DNA from: Enoplolaimus lenunculus
Lineage: Eukaryota > Nematoda > Enoplea > Enoplida > Thoracostomopsidae
Length of the DNA: 64,000 bases
Direction of reading: 5' to 3'
Assembly (NCBI GenBank): GCA_030248215.1
Contig: JASANG010003411.1
Location: 1 to 64,000, forward strand
The translations under genes were made by a program, and so were the position numbers. Under the pieces are notes generated by a model. That model did no database searches and was not told the origin of the DNA. It was given only the letters and a program-made list of their open reading frames with translations. How positions within the stretch are numbered: the first letter of the stretch is position 1; each line of letters begins with the position of its first letter. This document shows, piece after piece, positions 24,981-37,429 of the stretch.

Positions 24981-25397
24981 GTTTTGATCGCAGTTGGATG
25001 GTTTTGGCCTGTGCGGCTCCTCTTTGAATCCGCGTGGTTTCTTGAAACCACTGTTTCGTCACGTTGCATCTATTCCATATAAAATAGTTTGTTTCTAAAA
25101 CAGTCGTCGAACTGTACAAATTAAAGTCGCTTTTGTTCCAAGTTGAAAAAAAACGTATTTCGCGTAAATTGCGTGACTGTTGCGCTCCGCACAACTGTCG
25201 GTACTAAAGCTTTTATATCAAAATTTAAATGATTTTATTTTTCAAGTAGCGCAACATCATTTAACAAAAGTGTTGCTGGCGTTGAAGTTGCTTTTATAGA
25301 TTTGAGCAAACGTTTTGCAATATAAAAATCAGGCATTCGATTGCGTCAGATGAACCAGTGTGGCTGGGAAGTTTTAGAGCCGAAACGTCTATATATA
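24981..25397. other. No gene recognised
   Basis: Spacer between the foldback element and the next MITE. Confidence 0.45.
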
Positions 25398-25708
25398 GAT
25401 GGTCACAGGATATACGGATATTCGAAATGTTATTGTGTAAGTTTTGTTTTGGAATAATTTACATTGTTTCGCCACTAAAGTAGCTAGGGCTGACGAAAGA
25501 AATTCTACATTCAAACCTCTGTCAGAATATTGAACTAAATTATTGACGATTTTGGTGAGTGGATTTTAGGTGTTTTCGGTGTATATTATGTTTTTAAAAT
25601 TAAATGCTGAATGGAAAATTTAGCTTCGGCTATCCGGATATACGGATCAGTAGGTATCAGGCAAAAATTGTCAAATATCCGGATGTGAAAAAGTATCCGA
25701 TGACCATC
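25398..25708. mobile_element. MITE family H
   Basis: GATGGTCACAGGATATACGG at the left faces ATCCGATGACCATC at the right, with mirrored CCGGATAT words inside. Only one copy is seen in this window. Confidence 0.6.
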
Positions 25709-25713
25709 ACTAC

Positions 25714-25880
25714 TATATATAGTAGTATAAGTATATTCCTACGTCTAAGTCTAAGCGTATAATAAATACCTTATACTTGAGCCTAAGCCTAAACATAGGC
25801 AAAAATAATCTAAAGCCTAAGCTTACTCTATATTGCAGTCGCACAGAAAAACGTTCGGTTTCTAATCTTGACATAGGTCC
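25714..25880 (+). mobile_element. Family A element, 5'-truncated
   Basis: Begins within AGTAGTATAAGTATATTCC, has CCTAAG hexamers, and ends AACGTTCGGTTTCTAATC followed by TTGACATAGGTCC. The left TIR is missing where it abuts family H. Confidence 0.6.
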
Positions 25881-26190
25881 ATTCTGGTAAATGGTAAATA
25901 TTTACTTCCTGATGCCCGGTAAAAAGAATTTTTTTGATTGACTGCTGTCTCAAAATGACCAATTTATAAAATTTAGCGCATCACTCATCGTCGGTATTTA
26001 ATACATTGAACATTTCAGTGCTGTAATTTGACACGAATTGCAATTTGTGTTTATTGCTAATTTTAATTTATTTTAAAACAAAATTCCAAATCCAGTTTTT
26101 TGTTTTCAATTTACCGACCACTGCCAATCACTGACAGCAGCTTTGAATTTCAAAATAAATTAAAAAAGTTTTCATTTCTTTACTCGTCAT

Positions 26191-26498
26191 TGCCAATGTA
26201 AAGATCAGGGGCGGAGCAGTATTATAAGCATATTCCTAAGCCTAAGCCTAAGCCTAAACCAAAGCGTAAGAATGAGTTTATTAAACCTAAGCCTAAGCCT
26301 AAGCCTAAACCCAAGCATAAGAATGAGTTTATTAAACCTAAGCCTAAGCCTAAGCCTAAACCTAAACCTAAGCGTAAGAATGAGTTTATTAAACCTAAGC
26401 CTAAGCCTAAGCCAAGCAATAACTATTAGTCTAAAGCTTAAGCTTACTATTTTCTTGTCCCAAAGAAAAACGTTCCGCCCGTGATCTTTACATGGGTC
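26191..26498 (+). mobile_element. Family A element with amplified hexamer core
   Basis: TGCCAATGTAAAGATCAGGG to CCCGTGATCTTTACATGGGTCC. The core repeats a unit of about 60 bp: CCTAAG hexamers, then GCGTAAGAATGAGTTTATTA. The glycine/leucine-rich ORFs reported on both strands across it are readings of the array. Confidence 0.85.
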
Positions 26499-26689
26499 CT
26501 TCTTATAAACAAAATTGCCAATTTGAAGCTCTCGTTCAGTGTCCGCTTTGTTCTCAATTGTATGCTGAGGTACAGAAGAGCTGTGTCCCATTAACTTGCA
26601 TTAATTTTGATTATCAGGTAAGCTTGTTACCTAAACGGAACCATCGTTAACCATTTGTCAATTTTATCTTGAAGCAGCGGTGGATTCAT

Positions 26690-26870
26690 AGAGATCTGAT
26701 CAGGGGGGGGCGGGCTGGCAAAAGATATGAAACGCAATTTTTATTATATGCTATATATGTGCCAATTTTCTGAAGTGAAAACTGTAAGGCAGGGTTGAAC
26801 TTACCATTTTGTCACAAAAATTTTCTAACGGCTACCTTTGGATCTGCTAATGTCATGAACAGCGATATCC
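26690..26870. repeat. Dispersed repeat family I, copy 2
   Basis: Shares GGGCTGGCAAAAGATATGAA and GTGCCAATTTTCTGA with the copies at 9363 and 30250. Confidence 0.6.
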
Positions 26871-27996
26871 TAACTATTTTTTTCTGTGCCGGCCTGCACA
26901 ACTTAAGGCCACCACTACTCGATAGGCTGTCAGAAGCTTATAAAAGCATTGATTCGTTTCGAAAGCTTTAGAACTCAAATCTACTAAATGCCCGTGTCTA
27001 TTCCGAAGCATCAAAATCAATGGTTGAAGCTAGGCGTTCTAGGAAATAGGTCAGTGGTAAAGTTTGTTTAAAACTAAATGTCTCTTAAAATTGTTTAATT
27101 TTATTAAATGGAATAAAATAAACCCGATTGCAATGCATCTCCAGCGAAAAAAATGGTGTCAAATAAGCCAGTGACGAGCTCAGGAGATTGGCCGGGCTGT
27201 AGGCAAAGAAGAACGACCGAAATATTGCAGCTTCAAACGAAGTTGATAAATTGGAAAAGGTGATTCAGTAAGGCAGTGTTCTTACGAACAAAAATCATTG
27301 CGGGTCGAGTGTGGACCTTGGCCCCCCTGTCAAGGTACACCTTAAAAACAACGCCAGGTATAGCCAATTTTAGCTTTTAGAATGTCTTTAATCAGATGTA
27401 ATCTGATACTTGCAGTGATTTTTGGCTTTAAGTAAGGCTTTTATAGTTCAAGCATTATCTATAAGACTTTTATAACACTAGAAATAGTATTATTTTTTCC
27501 GCAGTGATAATAAACGGGGCAGAGGCTACGACCCCCGACATCCACCCGCTTGTCGGCCACTGATGCATCCATAAGAGTCAATAAGGCCAGCAAACCAACT
27601 AGTAAAGTCGTATTTGATGGACCGAGGGCTCTTATTCTTCACCGAAGCCCGTGTTTCGTTCGCAAATGTCGTATTCGAGAAAAAATAATCCACTTATTAA
27701 TCTAATCGAACATATTTTGCGTGCTCCTATAGACTCGATGCTTTAAAGGCGCCTGAAGATTTCAGATGTCAGAACTTAGACTAATGTCCTGACACCGTAA
27801 CCGAAAAAATTGAACCACTCGGAGTGGAGTCACCCTGATAGAGTGATGCCCTCAAGGGGGGTATTAGGCCGTAAGCCTCGGCACTGATAAAAAGCGTGAT
27901 TCTTTTTCCGCAATTCGAAGTTTTTGGTAACTTGAAAATATAATTTAAGGGAACACGCAACCGTAAAAATCTAAGTAAATCAGATATAAAAATATG
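26871..27996. other. No gene supported
   Basis: Mixed sequence; a 73-codon minus ORF (27781-28002) has a hydrophobic start but no recognised domain or splice partners. Confidence 0.4.
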
Positions 27997-28171
27997 GGTC
28001 AATGTTACTTTTAGTCCAGTAACAGTAGATTAACCGTATTCCTAAAGCCTAAAACTAAGCCTAAGCGTTAAAAAGTGCATTCCTAACCCAAGCTAAAAAT
28101 ATAGTCTAAGTTGCCTGCTCATTTACAGACCAACCAGGAACCAGTATACGGCCCTAAAACGTACACTGGCC
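27997..28171 (+). mobile_element. Family C element with 8-bp target duplication
   Basis: GGTCAATGTTACTTTTAG to AACGTACACTGGCC, with GTAACAGTAGATTAACCG and hexamers between. Flanks AAAATATG and GAAATATG agree at 7 of 8. Confidence 0.75.
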
Positions 28172-28358
28172 GAAATATGCAAGACATTGGATCAGACATA
28201 TGGTACGTTTCTGCTTTGCTCCGATTTCTTACTCCAAAAATTGAAAAGCAGATTAAAATTTGCTGCCTATTGACAAATTCGACGCGTTTAGAATTGGCAA
28301 AAAATGCATTTTAAACAAAAATTCACTGGAACCTAAGAAACAACTTTAAATCTATATA

Positions 28359-28571
28359 CACTGCAAAAAATGGTGAGCCAAATTGACTGTGTCCGAAACA
28401 GGCTTTTCGGGACTACACAAACTGAATCAAAATTCGACTTCGTCAGAGTTAAATTCGACTCACTGAGTCACACGTTTTGTCTGTGACGTACTCGAATTTG
28501 ACTCAGTTTATGTAGTCCCGTAGAGCCTATTTCAGAGACAGTCAATTTGACTCACCATTTTTTGTGCAGTG
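28359..28571. mobile_element. Palindromic MITE family D, TA-flanked
   Basis: CACTGCAAAAAATGGTGAG to CATTTTTTGTGCAGTG, with TA immediately outside both ends. This is the cleanest Tc1/mariner-like insertion of the family here. Confidence 0.88.
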
Positions 28572-28755
28572 TATAAAAGCAGCCCAATTTTAAATTCGGG
28601 GGCAATAAAATTTATGGCAACTCCAAGTTTAATACAATTTTGTTTGTTTTTTTACTGCAGGCTCAGTAAACAACGCTTAACAGTACATCTTTGGCCAGTA
28701 AAAAACCAAGGCAAGGCACAGGAACACAGGCCATTCCAATAAATAAATGCTCAAC

Positions 28756-28925
28756 AAGCCACGGGTTTGTAGCAAAACGGGGTCCAAGGGTGCTCAGCCC
28801 CACCTGGAAAAATTTTGGTCACCCGTAGAAAATTTTCAGCCTTGCTTGTAAGTCAACGAAACACCTTGATTGCTCCGCCTTATAAATTTTAGCTCACCCC
28901 CTCGTCCTAGCAAGGTGAGCTATCT
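28756..28925 (+). mobile_element. MITE family F, copy
   Basis: ACGGGTTTGTAGCAAAACGGGG, GTGCTCAGCCCCACCTGG, TTTTCAGCCTTGCTTG and a closing CAAGGTGAGCTATCTACAG. Confidence 0.65.
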
Positions 28926-30249
28926 ACAGACCTGTATGGCAAAGAAAAACAATTTAAACTGGGAACTGTGGGGATGTCACATGATTTGCAAACTGAGCTG
29001 ACTGCTAACTGTTTTTGAGGGAATAGCCAAAATTTTCCCAAGGAGGACTGGAACGTTTTGGCCCCCATTCTGCGTCGGGTTGGCCTTTACCGGGCATATG
29101 CATATATGGTTTCAGAAGACATGTCAGTCTTTTGCTTTTAAATTTCAAAGATATACCGAAATAAATATATGGGTTTGGTTGTGTGCCGGATAAAAGCCCA
29201 AAAAACCGCAGCCAGCGAAAAAATACGAACGGCTTATGCTTGCTAAAAACAGCCCGGGTTGCATCTCCGAATACTGGCAGGGCGGGCGTATTCAACAAAT
29301 ATCGTCGCACCCCGTATCGGTAAAAAATTTATTCGATTAACACAAATCCTATGTTGCGAAAATTTGGCTTCCTCCCTTAATTTCCGTGGTTGTGGGACCG
29401 AAAAACTGACATGTGTATTGTTGAGATTAGTGCGGACACGAAGCTACAATTCCGAATTGATAGTGGGGTCTAGCGTATATTAATGAATCTCATACCCAGT
29501 TCCTTGACGATACTTTAGTATTAGGCGTTCATAACAAAAAATTTGACCAGGACGACAAGAAATGCGGCAAAATTTGTATTTTGGTTCATGGATTGGCAGC
29601 AGATCTCGTAACCCTGAAGACGTGTTCCTTGGGTACGCGTGCGGACATATGGCTAATACTGAATGTATAGTTATAATTCAATTTGAACGCATTATGAGTA
29701 GGGCTGCGAGTTTTTTTTATGGTTTACCGAAGCGTTCCTATGAGTGGTATTAGGCGAATCAATATACAGACTGGTACGACACTTACCATCAGTCAAAAGG
29801 TATACGATTTCGGTCGGAGACATGTGCTTTTTAAACCGTCAGATAGAACACAGATCAATAGGGGTTTGAACCCGTCAGGATCATGATTTCATGTTTGGTG
29901 CATGAAACTTCGACCGGTGCAGTTTGAATTTTATTTTCGGGGGTCTTCAAATAAAAGTTTTTCGAGTGAATTTAAAAAAGGGCGCCATGCTAACGAACCA
30001 TTGGCGTGAACAGGATTTTAATCCGGAAAGCATCCTGACCATTGATCGCCCCGACAACTTGTAATCCGAAATTTCATCGACTTAGCAATTCATTCACATC
30101 ATTACACTTAGGATTTAGGTTGAGGTTTAGGATTACGCATAGGATCATGAAATGATTTATTCGTAGCGTTTAGGACGCCGTCGGCCGACAAGTTGTTGGC
30201 TGATGATGCTCAATTTAAACCCTTAGGACAGCATACTATCAGATGAGGA
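28926..30249. other. No gene supported; one tRNA-like remnant
   Basis: ORFs of 60-100 codons lie on both strands at 29005-29753 without domains. 29870-29935 (minus) has a B-box-like GGTTCAAACCC and the GACCGGTG string also found near 1250, so it may be the same SINE type. Confidence 0.35.
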
Positions 30250-30543
30250 TTAGAAATTTTTTGACATGGGAGCGATCTGGCAAATATTATGAAACGTAAA
30301 AATTGTAAGATAGGTTACGTATCGTTTTATCACCAAATATCTTTTCTGAGGGCGAAAAATTGTAAGATAAGGGACTTTACCATTTTATCACAAAAAATTA
30401 TGCGGGAAAAATTATGTTTTTTACAAAAAATTTTTGAGGGAAAAACTTGTAAGGTACGAAGGGACCTTACCATTTTAACACAAAAAAATTTTGACGGGGG
30501 GACGTACGTCCCACCTCGCGCTCCCTCTGGATCCGCTAGTGCA
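30250..30543. repeat. Dispersed repeat family I, copy 3 with internal duplication
   Basis: AAAATTGTAAGATA and TTACCATTTTATCACAAA phrases repeat two to three times inside; the copy ends CTCCCTCTGGATCCGCTAGTG. Confidence 0.6.
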
Positions 30544-31232
30544 TACTATCACATGCGGTTCAAGCGAAAACTGTGGCAACAAGGATTTTTTAACGTTTTT
30601 CTATGATTGACAATTGGGATATGCCCTCGCTATATACTGAATTAAGACATTCATATGCAAAATGCATAGTAAATAGATGAAAAATACAGGGCAGAGTATG
30701 TGGTTGAAAACAATGGTATAAAATTTGATCTACCGAGACGGAATCTACGACAATTTGTCGCCTGACAGTTTTCTAAGCCTAACCCTACTTAAACCTAACC
30801 ATAATTCTATGCATAATCTTAAACCTAAGCCTATTAAAGCTTAAGTATTATGATGAATAACAAATTGTCCAGTCGAACCAGATTTCGCATTATAAGTTTT
30901 CGCGTCGATGAGTTATGCCAGGCGACAAATTATTGATACCACAAAACGTTGAATATGGATTTCAATAGAAGAAGTATACAGACCAGAAATATACTTCACA
31001 AGAGACCATTAGGGGCGGTTGCTAATAATAAACTTGCTTAATTCTACGTTAAAGCTTGTATTGGTTTTAAATTTGCAAAACCTGTTGCATAGTGGATAAA
31101 CGATTTCTCATTGAGAATATGACCATTCTAATTACTTCAATCCGATCTTTTAGCAAGGAATTATCATATGTCTATGTTGTGAACACCACACCACTTATAC
31201 ATCCCGAGTTATAGCAAAATAATTGGAAGGGC
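30544..31232. other. No gene recognised; upstream of the receptor gene
   Basis: Contains one decayed CTAAACCTAAGC cluster (30775-30840). No promoter element is identifiable. Confidence 0.4.
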
Positions 31233-31541
31233 GTAGCCAGAACGGGTTCAAAGTGACACGGATACGTCGAAAGGTTGCGAGAAATTGTGTTCAGACTTAA
31301 AAATATGCGTTTGGAAAAAAACTGATTTAGTAATAAACTACAAAAACTTATACACTAGGTGTGATTGTTGCGCAATCCGGCCAATGTGTAGCCAGAACGG
31401 GTTCAAAGTGACACGGATACGTCGAAAGGTTGCGAGAAATTGTGTTCAGACTTAAAAATATGCGTTTGGAAAAAACTGATTTAGTAATAAACTACAAAAA
31501 CTTATACACTAGGTGTGATTGTTGCGCAATCCGGCCAATGT
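31233..31541 (+). repeat. Tandem duplication of about 155 bp
   Basis: 31233-31387 and 31388-31541 are almost identical and both begin GTAGCCAGAACGGG and end CCGGCCAATGT. The second runs directly into a truncated family B/C-like element (TATACAACAGG, GTAACAGTAGTATAAGC, to about 31605). Confidence 0.9.
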
Positions 31542-31605
31542 ATACAACAGGTCCGTAACAGTAGTATAAGCATATTCCTAACCCTAAATGTATTTTCCTA
31601 CACTC
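31542..31605 (+). mobile_element. Truncated TTAGGC-core element 5' end
   Basis: GTATACAACAGGTCCGTAAC followed by AGTAGTATAAGCATATTCC and two degenerate hexamers. It lies 120 bp upstream of the receptor start codon. Confidence 0.55.
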
Positions 31606-31727
31606 AACCTAATTCGACAATCACACTGTAGTTCTTTGGACATTACACATTTTTTTTAGAAATTATTCGTAGTTAACTTAGCTAACATTATTTAGCATAA
31701 AATAGCGGTCGATACATAATCTGTACC

Positions 31728-34700
31728 ATGCATCAGTCAAGAAGCCCTTTCTACCTAGCATCATTGATAGCAATCTATATCGTCAAGTCCCAAGCGAGTC
31801 TTGACCTAACCTCAACGTACCCTATTTCCGGTCACGCATATTACCCAGCAGCAGCAGCAGACATTTTTCGATCCTCCAATAAAACTTCCACCCACAGCTT
31901 TCAGACTGAATATATTTGCCCGTCCCAATGTCACTGTGAAACATCCCCTGTCGACACACTCCAAAGTGACACTCTATCGCAACGAGAAAACGCACTACTC
32001 AACTTGTTGACAGGTACCGTATCCCCTGAGGTGGATGAATTTCAAATCGCAATGTCATGCCAACTAACACGATCGCAAAATGTGACTAATTTCATTTCGA
32101 CACTGCCTCAAAAATCACAGTTAACTCGACTGACACTTTCCGACTCGCATCTGGCAAGCATTGCCGATTTATGTATGCTACAAGCCAACTTACGTCGCCT
32201 TGATGTATCCCATAACTCGTTGACAGCAATTTTGTCGTACGAAACATACGCAGTGTTCGATCAATTAACTCATTTGAACGTTTCGTTCAACCGCATTCGA
32301 ACGCTCCGCCGAGAAGAATTTGTTAGTTTTCCGAATTTAGTATCGCTGGATTTGTCTAATAACGCTATTTTTAGCATACACGAAGAGTCACTACGGCTGT
32401 TACGTCTACACCGATTATATTTAGCAAACAACCAGCTGGTTCATATTAGCGAGCGGATGTTTCGATTTACACCTGGGCTCAGTCGCCTCGATGTCAGTAG
32501 GAATCGTTTGGCGCACGTTCATGATCGCAATTTTTTCTACCTCAAATCGTTGCGGTTGCTTAATTTGAGCAGTAATACCATATCGGCAATAGTTGACTCA
32601 GGTAAGCCAGAGTATAAACAAACCGTATGGACGCTGCGAGAATGTTAGACTCGAGTGTGAAACAGGGATGCTTTTAGCGAAAACGGGACGGGTGGGAGAC
32701 AGTGAACGGGAGGTACGGAATATGGCCTCTTTAGAAATTTTATGGAAAGTTGCTTATTTTATAGATTTCGACGCACTGATTTCAACGGTGCCAATTTAAA
32801 GGCTACAAGTGTTCTAGTTCAAAAGTTATGGCCGTTTAAATCTTATCTTTTTACTGTATGAAACATACACAACTGCCTACCTAATTTGCATAGGGAATAA
32901 ACGTGGTGAAGGTTATAGTTTACGAATATGTCAATGATAGACGCTTCCTCATCAGATCTGTGCGTGTTAAAACTATAATTTTGAGGGGCATTAGCTTTAA
33001 ACCGATTTTCATATCACCATAAAAGTAGTACTGTTTTCTCAACGATTTTGCGTACACAGCATAATTGCGGCGTATTCAAGGCTTAAAAGTTATCTGAATT
33101 AATCATAGCGGCTGTATTTGCAACAAAAACACCTCAAAAAATACACCAGTTCGTTCATTTGCTTTCATCAAATTTTGTGCTCAAACAGTAGCTCGAACAA
33201 TGCCCAAATTACGTATCGTTGACGTATTCAGTCTTTAATAAACATAATATTTCAGGCTTCCATCCACTATTCGCTCTGGAACAACTTGATTTGTCAAAAA
33301 ACCTGCTCACCGTGTTTCCAAATTCGCAACTAGCACCACTCGCCAATCTGACCCATTTGATACTGGACGCAAATCCGATCCGAGTGCTATCCGAAGGATC
33401 AATAAGCAATTTGTCGTCGCTAACGTCGATATCACTAAGTCATATGCCTAAACTTCATTTAGTTCTATCAAACGCGTTCGAATTCCTGCCGTCTTTAACA
33501 CAAGTATCACTTGTAAACAATTCAAAATTAAGCTACGTTTCACCTGAAGCATTCGAAACGAACGCTGCTATCACCGAAATCAACCTCAACAGTTGCAACT
33601 TAACCGCCCCTGTACACACACGAACGCTGATCAAACGACTGCCTAAGCTTAGCGTTCTCAACTTGACACGAAATCCACTAAGTTGTTGCTGTTTAGCACT
33701 TGGATTCGCTCAGGGTGCTAATTTGACAAATTCGCGTCAAGCCACTGCGATAAGTGCATCTCTTCAAAATTTACCGTGCGTCCAGCAACAAGACAACCAT
33801 GCCGCGTTTGTACTGTCTAATTTGACGTTTGCAAACTATCAATTACAGCAGAGTAAAAACATAGCTAATACAAAATCAACAGCGTGTACTCCGATCATAA
33901 TCACAGATTTCGAATTACGAGGCACAACGTTTCAATCAGAACTTCAAGACTCAATCACGACGCCGGTAACCGACTACAAAACGGTGGATAACGAAATTTT
34001 CGTAAAAATCGGCCAAACGTTACGGCTGTATTGCACCGTGGCGTACCCTGAGCAACTCGCCGTTTCGTGGCTTGGACACGCTGAACAATGGCCAACCAAT
34101 TATACGATTACTCCAGAATACATCGAAATCAACGCATTGGCCGAGCAAGATTCAGGCAAATACGAGTGTTCGATAAATTCCGACTCGGTGATTGGTCAAA
34201 ACAAATTTGGCGAAATAAGCCAAGTTTTCAATGTTCACGTAGTGACGCCTGATGTAGCTTTGACACCTTCGCTTGTCGGCGACCGCTACATCGTAGTCGT
34301 ATGGAATCGATCTGAGAGTTCATTGTTCAACGATTTACATAATTTTCAAATTAGCTGCCTACAGCACGCAGTTCCAAGCCAGCGCAGTAGCTATCTGGAC
34401 CAATGGCGGGAAAACTTTATTCAACACAACGTACCTAACTACGACGACGGCGATCAGGAGTCGAGTGGCGGTGAAATGGAAGAAATCGAACGAATTTCGT
34501 TACGAGAAATGTATCGAAGTCATAGATTTGCATCTCTGCGACCAAATACAAACTATTCACTTTGCCTATCGTATCGTCCAGGCCGGCAAGTACTCTACGA
34601 GCAATGTATGCATGTCACAACTCAAGACGGTGCGGCAACAGGTGTTGGCGGATTAGGCAATCCGTATTCACGCCGAAATCGAGGTGATATCGATATTGAT

Positions 34701-35462
34701 GCAACGTTCATCGGGGTCCTAATATTTTTCGCCGGAGTTGCAGTTGCAATTTGCGTTTTGCGTTGCATATATCGGCGATTTCATATATGGCAACGTGAAC
34801 GGTGGCATTCACGGCTGCAAGAAAGCTGGTCAGCGCAGGGTATTTTTTCATCGAACAGTCTCGAGTCACTGCACGAAGGTGGGACAACTCATGAGGGAGG
34901 CGGTGCCGCTGGTCAAAGCACAACAGACGGCGCCTTCATTTTAGCGAACGGACACACATCTGACACTCAGGACACTAACTGCCAATCAGAACAAAGCAGA
35001 ACCAACCACGCACAACTGTTACCATCCCACGAACGACCTTATGATCCCCACTGCGGTCCAAATTCGACCACAATTGCGACAAAGAGCGTCTCGAACAAAG
35101 GGAAGTCACTATTAAATGGATCCAAAGATAAATCTGACGACGTTGACGTTGAGTATAGGATAAAACCAAGGAACACCGAATTGAGGCACTCAGTGGTACG
35201 CAACTCCATTCTGCGCGATGATGTCCCAAATTACCGAGGAGAAGATGAACGAGCAGCGCTAGTCGAATCTTCACAACCAACAGCGTCAATCAGCGAGTCA
35301 GCTGCAGGCAGCCGAACCAGTACCTTCTTCAACGATGATAAATCCAACGCCGACTCAATCCCTTTAGTCGCGCCACGAGCTCGTGAACGTTGTGACGAGC
35401 GACCGAAACCGCATTCGTCGCGTAGAATTCCGACCAGTATGTACAGAGACGACACATTTTAA
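31728..35462 (+). CDS. LRR-Ig-FN3-like single-pass cell-surface receptor (2 coding exons)
   Basis: Exons 31728-32601 and 33256-35462 join in phase 1 (CAG/GTAAGC donor, ATTTCAG acceptor; the split codon is Gly292) to give 1026 aa. A hydrophobic signal peptide spans about residues 6-24. An LRR N-cap with CPSQCHC follows (Cys64, 68, 70). About twelve LxxLxLxxN-type repeats run from residue 132 to 431, and the intron falls inside the seventh. The C-cap is NPLSCCC (435-437) with Cys466. The Ig domain has Cys551, Trp563 and DSGKYEC (Cys596). A fibronectin-III-like stretch covers about 625-760 (TNYSLCLSY). One membrane segment spans about 775-797, then a basic stop-transfer IYRRF and a cytoplasmic tail of about 228 aa rich in Ser, Asp and Arg. 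The architecture is that of LRIT/LRFN-like adhesion and signalling proteins; orthology cannot be set from sequence alone. The tail ends in DDTF, a possible PDZ-type ligand. The ATG is the first in frame. Confidence 0.93.
32602..33255 (+). other. Intron of the LRR receptor gene
   Basis: 654 bp, GTAAGCC...ATATTTCAG. Part of it (about 32765-32850, TTTCAACGGTGCCAATT... GTTATGGCC) resembles the interior of the family-G element at 63500-63560, so it may hold a decayed MITE. Confidence 0.85.
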
Positions 35463-35561
35463 CCAATCACAATCTGGGCGTTGGTAGAATATTGGGTATG
35501 ACCGTGCAAATGCTCAGCTTTTGAGCAAAACCTATCATACGGTGATAGTGAAACAACCGTA

Positions 35562-35567
35562 AATAAA
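35562..35567 (+). promoter_or_regulatory. Likely polyadenylation signal of the receptor gene
   Basis: AATAAA 100 bases after the stop codon, followed by a T-rich stretch. It is the first such hexamer downstream. Confidence 0.65.
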
Positions 35568-36204
35568 ATATTTTGCTCATACAAGCCATGATTTTCAGGA
35601 GTACGCAGCATCACCTTCTTGAACATTCCTTCCGTTGCTCATGGCAGTTGATGTATTGCAGGCGTTCTGCAACCGTAACTTGTACCACATATCACATAGT
35701 TAAAAACCGAGCTATATGCCACTGTGCGTTTGAAGTATAACAGTTTGGCTCAGGTAGTGCTCGCCCCACCGTGCATTTACCCTGTGACACCATTTAGAGT
35801 ACGGCAATGACAATAAACGCCTCCCATATTACAGGCTTGGCACCGCGTGCTAGTTTAAAATCTGCATTTACCATGCGGCACAATTTAGAGTACGGCGGTG
35901 ACGGTAAAATGCCTCCGATCTTATAGACTAGGTTCTGCATCTTAGCTTAAAATTAGATCTCAGATTGAAATGAAATTCCTCATACAGGAACGGGAAAGCT
36001 TTAATTATTGCCTGGTGAAACAGTGCTATTGGTACTTGAAATTCATCAATTATGGGAAATTGAAATGTTGAACATGTTAATTGAAATATATATAATTGAC
36101 AATAAAAGTTTGTAATTTTTTTGCGCTGCACGTGAACACTCATAACTTTCAGAAAATTTAATTGCAGACTACAGGCAATTTCCTGATGCCTGCGCTGAAA
36201 TTTA
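35568..36204. other. No gene; imperfect local duplication
   Basis: 35770-35860 and 35868-35945 share TTTACC, CATTTAGAGTACGGC and ACGCCTCC-type phrases, an imperfect tandem duplication of about 100 bp. Confidence 0.5.
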
Positions 36205-36324
36205 ACAAAACGGTCATTCTTATTTTTTTGACTCATTTAATTTACGTAGAGCTCATATCGAAGCTAAACTGATTCTATTGTAGACCATCCGGAAAAGGAT
36301 CCGACCCTGTTCTATACATGGGCC
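36205..36324. repeat. Dispersed repeat arm plus family B right end
   Basis: 36205-36265 is the reverse complement of 5053-5115. It is followed by a family-B right half (CCGGAAAAGGATCC, TGTTCTATACATGGGCC) with no core. Confidence 0.6.
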
Positions 36325-36355
36325 ATGAAGTCTATAAAATCGAGCCTGTTTTCCA

Positions 36356-36593
36356 CACTGTAAATTTTAGTGAGTTGATTTTAACTCAGAATGCGTTGAA
36401 TCACTCAGTCTGAGTGAGACTATCAGAACTCAGAATTTTGAGTTGATTCAATTGATTCTGAGTAATAATTAATCAACTCAACGCAGAGTAAGAATCAACT
36501 GAACTCAGAGTGAGTTAATGTTTACTGACATTAATTCAGAAATAACCAACTCGCTAGCTGAACTGATTAATCAACTCAGTGGAATTTGCAGTG
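36356..36593. mobile_element. Palindromic MITE family E
   Basis: CACTGTAAATTTTAGTGAGTT to GGAATTTGCAGTG, rich in mirrored GAGTTGATT/AATCAACTC words. It has the same CACTG ends as family D, and CA flanks both sides. Confidence 0.75.
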
Positions 36594-37283
36594 CAACGAG
36601 ATTTAGCTTTGCACTTTTCGACCTATATTATCCAGAGTTGCAGATATTTTTCTCTTCGGCTTGAACCATTCCAGTTACTAAAAAAGTTTATTGTGACGTA
36701 CCAAAATTAAGCAACTATATGGACGATGCGCAGCGATAGCCGTATCAACCATACACGTTTCTACTAACTCCATCAAACAGAAACGACCAAATAGTTTTAT
36801 TAAAGAAAAAGTTCTCGAATTTCATAAAAAAGCAGATAATTGCAAAGAAATTAAAATGTTGTGTTAAATGACAAAACATCAATTCAACTCACAAATTGCA
36901 ACCTAGCGTGACAGTGTCAAAATCAATTGGTTCCGGAAAGCTAAACAGTTACGCTTAAGCTTTACACTATTTTTTGCAATGGCTTAGGCTCAGGTTTAGA
37001 AGATGCTTATGCTACTACACTGCTACGTCCTTCAAAGTACGATTGGTTAGCAGCGATATTAAACGTTGTAAACACTCAATAGCTTTTGATCTACGATTCA
37101 TCTTTGCACAACCTTGGTCTTGATCCATTAGTAATTACCACTTAGTCATATAATATAATAATTATTTCTTAACACTTAGCACGTTACTCGAAAAGTAACC
37201 ACTCAATACGTAACCTAGACCCAGCCTTTATACGCAATCTAAACATAAATTTTTTCATTTTCCACGCCCTGTACACATTTTCT
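36594..37283. other. No gene; minor TTAGGC remnant
   Basis: 36945-37025 is a short decayed core element (CTTAGGCTCAGG, GCTTATGCTACTACACTG). The rest is AT-rich. Confidence 0.45.
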
Positions 37284-37429
37284 GGCCAATGTATAGAGCA
37301 GGGCCGGAACAGTAGTATCATCAGCATATTCCTAAGCTTAAGCCTAAGCAAACAAATTAGTCTAAAGCTTAAACTGACGCTATTATAGCCCCGCCGGAAA
37401 ACGATCCGGCCCTGTTCGATACATGGGCC
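37284..37429 (+). mobile_element. Compact family B element with 8-bp target duplication
   Basis: GGCCAATGTATAGAGCAGGG to CTGTTCGATACATGGGCC with only a few hexamers inside. Flanks CATTTTCT and CATTTTAT match at 7 of 8. Confidence 0.85.

Noticed and set aside
26205-26591. Gly/Leu- or Arg/Leu-rich ORFs as genes (also at 6866-7205, 53579-53941, 43738-44004, 60169-60447)
   Set aside because: They are the (CCTAAG)n core read in different frames and stop where the elements end.
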